A DNA stretch of 9,665 nt from JAWOGN01 sp046496815 (lineage in GTDB: Bacteria; Desulfobacterota; DSM-4660; Desulfatiglandales; Desulfatiglandaceae): the NCBI GenBank assembly GCA_046496815.1, contig JAWOGN010000025.1, positions 1-9,665 of the forward strand, given 5' to 3'. A model generated the notes under the pieces. The model worked only from the letters and a program-made list of their open reading frames with translations, was not told the origin of the DNA and did no database searches. The position numbers and the translations under genes were made by a program. Positions 5,304 to 9,665 of the stretch are shown here, piece by piece (the stretch's first letter is position 1; each line of letters opens with the position of its first letter).

Positions 5304-6668
5304 TTACCTGGACAAACTCTCCTCCGTGTAATTTCTAAAGCGAGTCAATTCCTTCTGAAAAGTCAATTTAAAATAGCCGGTGGGTCCGTTCCGCTGCTTG
5401 CCGACGATGATTTCGGCAATATTTCGATTCTCTTCTGAGTTGGGATGGTACACCTCGTCCCTGTAAATGAAGGCGATCACATCCGCATCCTGCTCAATGG
5501 CGCCGCTTTCCCTGAGATCAGCCAGCTGGGGTCTTTTGTTGGGGCGGTCTTCAACCTTTCTGTTTAGCTGAGATAACGCCAAAACAGGCACATTGAGATC
5601 TTTTGCCATCGCCTTCAATAACCTGGATATTTCCGATATCTCCAGTTGCCGGGATTCGGCGGATCTCCTTCCCTGAACGAGTTGAAGATAATCCACAATG
5701 ATCAGTGCCAAATCCTCTTTCTTTTTTAACCTTCTACATTTTGCCTTCATCTCAAGAACGCTGATCCCCGAGCTATCATCAATATAAATGGGCAATTCGG
5801 AAAGGCGATTGGCCGCATCTGTCAAGAGGGTCCATTCTTTATCCCTCAAAAAACCGGTCCTGAGCTTTGTGGCGTCTAATCCGGCATCGAAACCGAGTAG
5901 TCTGACACCCAGCTGGGGCTTAGACATTTCCAGGGAAAAAACAGCAACTGCTTTCCGGGTCCTTTTCGCTGCATTGTAACCAATATTCAGTGCAAAGGCC
6001 GTCTTGCCCATGCTGGGTCTGCCGGCAATAATGATGAGGTCGGAAGGTTGCAGCCCTGCTGTCAGACGATCAAAATCATCAAAACCGGTAGGGACACCGG
6101 TTACATACCCCTCAAATGCTGCAGCGCTTTCGAGTTTCTTAAAACTGGTTGTAATGACTTCCTTGAGACTCTGAAAGCCCTCCCGGATCTGTTCCTCTGC
6201 AATATCAAAAATCGACTGTTCGGCGATCTCAAGCAAGTCTTCGGTTTCTTCCCACTCCTGAAAACAAGATTCGGATATGACGGCACACTGACCAATCAAT
6301 TTCCGGCGAACGGCCAGATCTTTGACGATCTGAGCATGGTAGAAAATTCCGGCAGAAGTGGAAACGGCATCCACCACAGAGGCCAAATAATCGGTCCCTC
6401 CGATTTTCTCCAAAGAACTATTCTTGTTAAGATAGTTTGAGAGAGTAATGATATCGATGGGCTCACCGCGGTCATACAACTGGATCATCCCTTGAAAAAT
6501 GGAGAGATGGGCTTCGCGGTAAAAGTCATCCGGCGACAGGAGATCCATGATCTGATTGATGGCATCATTGTTGATCAACACCCCCCCCAATATGGCTTGT
6601 TCCGCCTCAACATTATGGGGTGGAACCTTTAAAATCGAAGGTGCTGTTTTTTCTTTTGGCTGGAGCAT
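5304..6668 (-). CDS. dnaB: Replicative DNA helicase DnaB
   Basis: This is the hexameric helicase that unwinds DNA 5' to 3' at the replication fork and recruits primase. Its 454 residues are the normal length and it has no intein. The N-terminal domain (about 15-115) begins PPHNVEAEQAILGGVL (16-31). A linker (about 155-185) leads to the RecA-like domain, with GVPTGFDDFDRLTAGL (191-206), Walker A GRPSMGKT (216-223), FSLEMS (244-249), Walker B LIIVDYLQL (322-330), LSQLNRKVEDRP (365-376) and DLRESGAIEQDAD (384-396). The arginine finger region KQRNGPTG is at 424-431. The ATG at 6666-6668 places the N-terminal domain correctly, but the Shine-Dalgarno (GGAAAAG) is weak. It follows rplI by 117 bases, a common order, and is probably transcribed with the ribosomal protein genes. 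Confidence 0.97.
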   Translation of the reverse strand: MLQPKEKTAPSILKVPPHNVEAEQAILGGVLINNDAINQIMDLLSPDDFYREAHLSIFQGMIQLYDRGEPIDIITLSNYLNKNSSLEKIGGTDYLASVVDAVSTSAGIFYHAQIVKDLAVRRKLIGQCAVISESCFQEWEETEDLLEIAEQSIFDIAEEQIREGFQSLKEVITTSFKKLESAAAFEGYVTGVPTGFDDFDRLTAGLQPSDLIIIAGRPSMGKTAFALNIGYNAAKRTRKAVAVFSLEMSKPQLGVRLLGFDAGLDATKLRTGFLRDKEWTLLTDAANRLSELPIYIDDSSGISVLEMKAKCRRLKKKEDLALIIVDYLQLVQGRRSAESRQLEISEISRLLKAMAKDLNVPVLALSQLNRKVEDRPNKRPQLADLRESGAIEQDADVIAFIYRDEVYHPNSEENRNIAEIIVGKQRNGPTGYFKLTFQKELTRFRNYTEESLSR

Positions 6669-6708
6669 GTCAACGTGCTTTTCCGAAATTATTTTTCTTC
6701 AGCGCTTG

Positions 6709-6751
6709 ATCCGCCTTGCTGCATTGGCCTGTTTTGAGGAAGTCGGCGGAT
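6709..6751 (-). other. Inverted repeat in the rplI-dnaB gap
   Basis: ATCCGCC (6709-6715) and GGCGGAT (6745-6751) are perfect 7-base arms separated by 29 bases. No T run follows on the minus strand. It could be a transcript hairpin between rplI and dnaB; the long loop makes this uncertain. Confidence 0.3.
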
Positions 6752-6785
6752 TTGAAGGGTCATAAAGAATGCGCCACAACTGTTT

Positions 6786-7244
6786 TTATCCTTCCTTCTC
6801 CTCCTTCGAGACGACGACTGTTTTTATGGAGCCGGTGACCCCAGGGTAGATTTTAACGGGAACTTCATATTCCCCCAACTTCTTTATGGGCTTTTCCAAA
6901 ACAATTTTTCTTCGATCAATCACATAACCCGCGTTTTCGAGGGCAGCGGCGATATCCATACCGGTCACTGAACCATACAATTTTCCTTCCTCACCCGCTT
7001 TCTGTGCAAGGGTGATCACCAACCCTTCCACCTCTTGTTTCAATTTCTCTGCATCCTCCTTGGCCTTAACCCTCCTGAATTCTATCTTTTTTCGAATCAG
7101 CTCAAAGCGTTTTATATTCTGAGGCGTTGCTTCGAGGGCAAACCCCCTGGGAATCAGGTAGTTTCGCCCATAACCTCCGGCCACCTCTACAATATCACCT
7201 TCCAGACCGAGTTCCTCAAAATTTTGTCGCATGATTACCTTCAT
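6786..7244 (-). CDS. rplI: Large ribosomal subunit protein bL9
   Basis: bL9 binds 23S rRNA at the base of the L1 stalk and helps keep the reading frame. The 152-residue length is typical. The N-terminal rRNA-binding domain holds the family signature GDIVEVAGGYGRNYLIPRG (16-34). A long connecting helix rich in Lys and Glu follows (about 42-75), and the C-terminal domain includes KLYGSVTGMDIAAAL (88-102) and the region YEVPVKIYPGVTGSIKTVVV (126-145). The frame is open for 62 more codons upstream, but that extension overlaps the end of the DUF2232 gene and does not look like bL9. The ATG at 7242-7244 has a strong Shine-Dalgarno (GAGGGAGGGA) about six bases upstream, which settles the start. The gene lies between DUF2232 and dnaB. 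Confidence 0.96.
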   Translation of the reverse strand: MKVIMRQNFEELGLEGDIVEVAGGYGRNYLIPRGFALEATPQNIKRFELIRKKIEFRRVKAKEDAEKLKQEVEGLVITLAQKAGEEGKLYGSVTGMDIAAALENAGYVIDRRKIVLEKPIKKLGEYEVPVKIYPGVTGSIKTVVVSKEEKEG

Positions 7245-7299
7245 GAGTATTCCCTCCCTCAACAAGATCAGCTCAGAGGCTGTCCGAGTTTTCTTACCA

Positions 7300-7321
7300 T
7301 TGCCGGACCTTTTCCCGGCAA
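7300..7321 (-). promoter_or_regulatory. Hairpin in the rplI leader
   Basis: TTGCCGG (7300-7306) and CCGGCAA (7315-7321) make a perfect 7-base stem with an 8-base loop, about 55 bases upstream of the rplI start. No T run follows on the minus strand, so it is not a simple terminator. It may stabilise the transcript or control translation. Confidence 0.4.
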
Positions 7322-7359
7322 AGATCGGCATATTATCCAAGATGGCGTTTACGTCGAAA

Positions 7360-8298
7360 TTAGCTCTCCGAGTGTCTATGAATTTTCCTAAAATCGACCC
7401 ATTGATCAAACAGCCCGGCAAGGGCCACAACGGCCAGAAAGAGCTGTTGGATAATGATCAAAAAGTATATACCCATCCGCAACCAGGCCGGTAGTTTATA
7501 TTTATTGAAGAAAAACAAAACGATTGATAGCCCTTGAAAAAGGTATACAAGAAACAGAATAATCACCGTGTTCACGGCCAATAACTTTATACCCCCGGAT
7601 GTCAAAAATAAAGCAAAACCTGAAACAATCAGACCCCAAACCAAAATATCCGGTGCCTGCCAGCGATCCACAGGTGAGAATGCGGGATATTTGAGATTTC
7701 CTTTTTTGAACAGCGGTTTGGCCAGAACGACATTGAGCCAAACAACCAAACCTGTACCGACGACCATAAGCGATGGATAAACCTTTAAAATAGCATCCAC
7801 AAAAACCTTCCCATACGCCTGAAAATCCATGGCGCTTTCCTGCGATATACCCATTTCTTCATATGCCTGAATGCTTGCGGTCAACTGGGTTTGTAAATAG
7901 TTCATCAGCATTTCATTCGGCCTTATGCCCTTTATTACCGCGAGAAAAAGGAAAAAGCCGAGCGCCACAGAAAGCACAAACCCGGTCGCGAAGAGAATCG
8001 TTTGTGCGGGACCGAACCCCTTCTTAAAGAGGGCGGATAAGCAAACCCCTAACAAGCTAAACTCAATACAAAAAATGACAACTTCAGGATGTCCTGAAAG
8101 CTTCGCGAATACGGCAATGATCAAAGTTGCCGAAGCGGCAAGCTTGAGACCCTGGTAAGGACCCAGCTTTGTTGAATAGTAGAGAAAAGGCAACGGAGTG
8201 AGCAAACTCAGAAACGGACCCAAAAATGGCAATAAGGCGGAACCTATCAGAACGAAGACTGCCCATCCCACACACCCCACCACGTCCGATATTTTCAT
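7360..8298 (-). CDS. DUF2232 family integral membrane protein
   Basis: This 312-residue hydrophobic protein has about eight or nine likely membrane helices (roughly 8-41, 50-67, 72-91, 100-123, 174-193, 216-233, 238-264 and 274-297). The N-terminal pattern LPFLGPFLSLLTPLPFLYYSTKLG, taken as residues 23 to 46, and the C-terminal end FDQWVDFRK fit the DUF2232 (YybS-like) family. Genes of this family lie between rpsR and rplI in many deltaproteobacteria and near rplI in Bacillus. Its function is not known; a role in the envelope or in transport of a small molecule is only a guess. The ATG at 8296-8298 has no clear Shine-Dalgarno, so the start is less certain. A loop between helices (about 124-173) is the largest soluble part. 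The gene lies 69 bases after rpsR, past a hairpin. Confidence 0.85.
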   Translation of the reverse strand: MKISDVVGCVGWAVFVLIGSALLPFLGPFLSLLTPLPFLYYSTKLGPYQGLKLAASATLIIAVFAKLSGHPEVVIFCIEFSLLGVCLSALFKKGFGPAQTILFATGFVLSVALGFFLFLAVIKGIRPNEMLMNYLQTQLTASIQAYEEMGISQESAMDFQAYGKVFVDAILKVYPSLMVVGTGLVVWLNVVLAKPLFKKGNLKYPAFSPVDRWQAPDILVWGLIVSGFALFLTSGGIKLLAVNTVIILFLVYLFQGLSIVLFFFNKYKLPAWLRMGIYFLIIIQQLFLAVVALAGLFDQWVDFRKIHRHSES

Positions 8299-8317
8299 GG
8301 GATATCAGTAGAACTAA

Positions 8318-8363
8318 AACTCCCGAGAATGCGAGATATAATCCGTTTTCATTCCAGGGAGTT
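8318..8363 (-). terminator. Two-part hairpin between rpsR and DUF2232, possible partial terminator
   Basis: On the minus strand AACTCCC (8357-8363) pairs with GGGAGTT (8318-8324). Inside it, GAATG (8350-8354) pairs with CATTC (8327-8331), across a 2x2 internal loop and around an 18-base loop. The stem begins five bases after the rpsR stop. Its 3' side runs into a short T stretch (GTTTTAG), so it could reduce read-through from the ribosomal protein genes into DUF2232, or protect the rpsF-rpsR mRNA 3' end. Confidence 0.5.
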
Positions 8364-8367
8364 AGGA

Positions 8368-8646
8368 TTATCTAACGGTAGATGTGGTGAAAGGCAGCAA
8401 AGCCATATTTCTGGCTCTCTTGATGGCCAGAGTGAGGGCACGTTGGTGTTTGGCGCAGTTGCCCGAGATTCTGCGCGGCGTGATTTTTCCACGTTCCGTT
8501 GTGAAATACCTGAGGGTTCTGGCGTCCTTATAATCGATCACTAAACTGCTATCCGCGCAAAACTTACATACTTTTCTTCTTTGATATGTTCTTTTAAATC
8601 TACCCCCCCTGGCATCTTGATGGGGATGTGTTCTATTGTATGCCAT
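8368..8646 (-). CDS. rpsR: Small ribosomal subunit protein bS18
   Basis: bS18 pairs with bS6 on the platform of the 30S subunit. The 92-residue protein has the family core from RRKVCKFCAD (23-32) through TPRRISGNCAKHQRALTLAI (56-75) to the basic C-terminus. C27, C30, C64 and H67 form a likely zinc site, so this is the zinc-binding (C+) type. It overlaps the 3' end of rpsF by 14 bases, so the two are translationally coupled and made in equal amounts. A GAGGG sequence about six bases before the ATG also serves as a ribosome binding site. Confidence 0.97.
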   Translation of the reverse strand: MAYNRTHPHQDARGGRFKRTYQRRKVCKFCADSSLVIDYKDARTLRYFTTERGKITPRRISGNCAKHQRALTLAIKRARNMALLPFTTSTVR

Positions 8647-9061
8647 CTTTACCCTCTTGATTCTCTGCCATTGCTTTCTCTGGATCTCGGCTCACTTCTT
8701 CCATTCTCTCTAAATCATCACCTGATTTGACGCCGCCTTGTTCCGTTTTTGCCTTTAACGCCTCCGGGTCTGCCTTGTCGCTGAGCTTGATTGTTTGGTA
8801 CTTGAGAATCCTGTCATCCAACTTGAAATCTCGTCGAAGCTCTGAAATAAGATTCGGCTCTCCGCAGTAATTGAGTAATACATAAAAGCCTTTGTCGAAT
8901 TTCTTTACATCATAAGCCAAGAATTTTTTCCCCCACTCGTCCACCTTGATCAACACGCCGTTATTCTTCTCGATGAGCGTGTTAAATTTATCCACAACGC
9001 CCCTGTAATCCTCATCAGCCAAATCGGGGTTGACAAGGTAAAGGGTTTCATAAAGCCGCAT
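8633..9061 (-). CDS. rpsF: Small ribosomal subunit protein bS6
   Basis: bS6 forms a dimer with bS18 that binds 16S rRNA in the 30S platform. The fold is clear: MRLYETLYLVNPDL at the N-terminus, then VDEWGKKFLAYDVKKFDKG and YVLLNYCG in the centre, then ELRRDFKLDDRILKYQTIKL. The last 40 or so residues are an acidic, probably disordered tail rich in Glu, Asp and Lys, as in many bS6 proteins; the total is 142 residues. A GTG (9062-9064) sits directly before the ATG (9059-9061), and the Shine-Dalgarno AAGGAG (9071-9076) is six bases from the GTG and nine from the ATG. ATG is preferred because bS6 proteins usually start with MR-x-YE. It is the first gene of the rpsF-rpsR-DUF2232-rplI-dnaB cluster. 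Confidence 0.97.
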   Translation of the reverse strand: MRLYETLYLVNPDLADEDYRGVVDKFNTLIEKNNGVLIKVDEWGKKFLAYDVKKFDKGFYVLLNYCGEPNLISELRRDFKLDDRILKYQTIKLSDKADPEALKAKTEQGGVKSGDDLERMEEVSRDPEKAMAENQEGKDGIQ

Positions 9062-9190
9062 CACTTCTTTCTCCTTTCGGACTTTGATTCGATGAAAACC
9101 TCGCTTTGGATCCTCAGAAAGCTTTTTCGGTCAAGGTGTTCAGACGGATTGGCCGGGTTTCGAGGAACAAGGAGCACCTAAAAATTTAGT

Positions 9191-9219
9191 CAAATAACAT
9201 CGCCTTATTGCGTTGTCAA
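9191..9219 (-). promoter_or_regulatory. Putative promoter of the rpsF operon
   Basis: On the minus strand a perfect -35 TTGACA (9214-9219) is followed after 17 bases by TATTTG (9191-9196), a weak -10. Transcription from about 9184 would give a leader of some 120 bases before rpsF, long enough for feedback control by the S6:S18 pair. That control is known in other bacteria but its RNA motif was not confirmed here. Confidence 0.45.
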
Positions 9220-9249
9220 GAGATTTTAAAGAGGTTTCGCCTTCGCCAA

Positions 9250-9279
9250 TTGACATTGTGGCCCCCTATCAGGTACAAA
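9250..9279 (+). promoter_or_regulatory. Putative promoter of the inositol monophosphatase gene
   Basis: On the plus strand a perfect -35 TTGACA (9250-9255) is followed after 18 bases by TACAAA (9274-9279), matching four of six -10 bases. It would start transcription near 9286 and leave a leader of about 84 bases. It stands back to back with the rpsF promoter, with the two -35 boxes 30 bases apart. Confidence 0.45.
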
Positions 9280-9307
9280 AACCAGGTCCGCATGGATGAC
9301 CCAACCA

Positions 9308-9338
9308 GCTTCCCACCCTCCGTGAGCTCTCGGGAAGC
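9308..9338 (+). other. Hairpin in the leader of the inositol monophosphatase gene
   Basis: GCTTCCC (9308-9314) and GGGAAGC (9332-9338) form a perfect 7-base stem with a 17-base loop. It lies between the putative promoter and the start codon. No T run follows, so it is probably not a terminator. Confidence 0.35.
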
Positions 9339-9369
9339 AATTTGATATTCCGAAAGCGAGAAAACATCA

Positions 9370-9665
9370 ATGATGTGGGAAAAAGAGCTGACCACAGCAA
9401 GAAGCAGTGTCGAAGCGGCTGGAAAGATTCTAAGACGTTTATTCGGGCATGTAAATCATATCATAAAAAAGGGTGACATCGATCTTGTCACTGAGGCGGA
9501 CTTTGAAGTCGAAAGAGCGATTTTGGAGACGATCCGTCGGAATTTCCCGCAAGACACCATCCTCTCCGAAGAAGCCGGCAAACAGCCGGAAGTTTCCGAA
9601 AGAACTTGGATTGTCGATCCGCTGGATGGCACAACCAACTTTGCCCATGGATTTCCTTTTTTTGC
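9370..9665 (+). CDS. suhB: Inositol monophosphatase family protein, 5' part only (runs off right edge)
   Basis: This gene encodes a magnesium-dependent, lithium-sensitive phosphatase of the inositol monophosphatase family; 98 codons are visible and the frame is open at the window end. Family motifs are GDIDLVTEADFEVERAI (about 35-51), ILSEEAG (about 64-70) carrying the first metal-binding Glu residues, and WIVDPLDGTTNFAHGFPF (about 80-97), the DPxDGTxNF metal-binding signature. Two ATGs stand in tandem (9370 and 9373) and either may be used; the ribosome binding site (AAAGCGAG) is weak. In E. coli the homologue SuhB also works with the rRNA antitermination complex. That would fit its place beside a ribosomal protein operon, but this cannot be decided from half a gene, so the symbol is tentative. 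The later part of the active site is outside the window. Confidence 0.9.
   Translation, partial: MMWEKELTTARSSVEAAGKILRRLFGHVNHIIKKGDIDLVTEADFEVERAILETIRRNFPQDTILSEEAGKQPEVSERTWIVDPLDGTTNFAHGFPFF

Noticed and set aside
4952..5338. 128-codon plus-strand ORF over the hflX start
   Set aside because: It is antisense to the conserved HflX N-terminal domain, has no family resemblance and no good ribosome binding site.
7245..7430. N-terminal extension of bL9
   Set aside because: It overlaps the DUF2232 coding end, does not match bL9, and a strong Shine-Dalgarno sits before the internal ATG at 7244.
8329..8544. 71-codon plus-strand ORF over rpsR
   Set aside because: It is a shadow of the conserved bS18 gene on the other strand.
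1..9665. CRISPR array, complete insertion sequence or prophage
   Set aside because: No regularly spaced repeats, no full transposase with terminal repeats and no phage genes were found.

Overview
The window is a chromosomal segment of a Gram-negative bacterium of moderate GC content, most likely a member of Desulfobacterota (former Deltaproteobacteria). That placement rests on three things read by eye: the order rpsF-rpsR-DUF2232-rplI-dnaB, an HflX with a long N-terminal extension, and a Cys-rich partial protein at the left edge that resembles a type I associate with that group. No database search was possible.

Left part (1-1082) is accessory and decayed. At the edge a minus-strand Cys-rich ORF runs off the window. 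Its 5' end lies inside a REP-like palindromic repeat (232-298). Next comes a minus-strand toxin-antitoxin pair: an intact small antitoxin (512-697) overlapping a ParE/RelE-type toxin whose similarity stops after about 22 codons. Upstream of the antitoxin, on the plus strand, is a short fragment of an IS91-type transposase with an in-frame stop (744-905). A tRNA-Leu(CAG) gene (1135-1221, minus strand) with a consensus promoter and an intrinsic terminator bounds this region, and its 3' end faces the accessory DNA.

Middle part (1365-3561, plus strand) holds two flavin genes. ribF makes FMN and FAD. apbE is a Tat-exported FAD:protein FMN transferase that uses FAD to attach FMN to proteins outside the cytoplasm. 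The 193-base gap between them carries stacked palindromes. The 3' end of apbE overlaps the 3' end of the convergent hflX gene by 35 bases.

Right part (3527-9061, minus strand, read right to left) is a housekeeping cluster: rpsF (bS6), rpsR (bS18), a DUF2232 membrane protein, rplI (bL9), dnaB (replicative helicase) and hflX (ribosome-associated GTPase). It joins ribosome assembly and rescue with replication. Hairpins lie between rpsR and DUF2232 and in front of rplI. A divergent promoter region (about 9190-9280) separates this cluster from a plus-strand inositol monophosphatase family gene (suhB-like) that is cut by the right edge.

I found no convincing new biological system. The most unusual material is the decayed mobile and toxin-antitoxin region beside tRNA-Leu, the N-terminal domain of HflX, and several unassigned palindromes in intergenic leaders.
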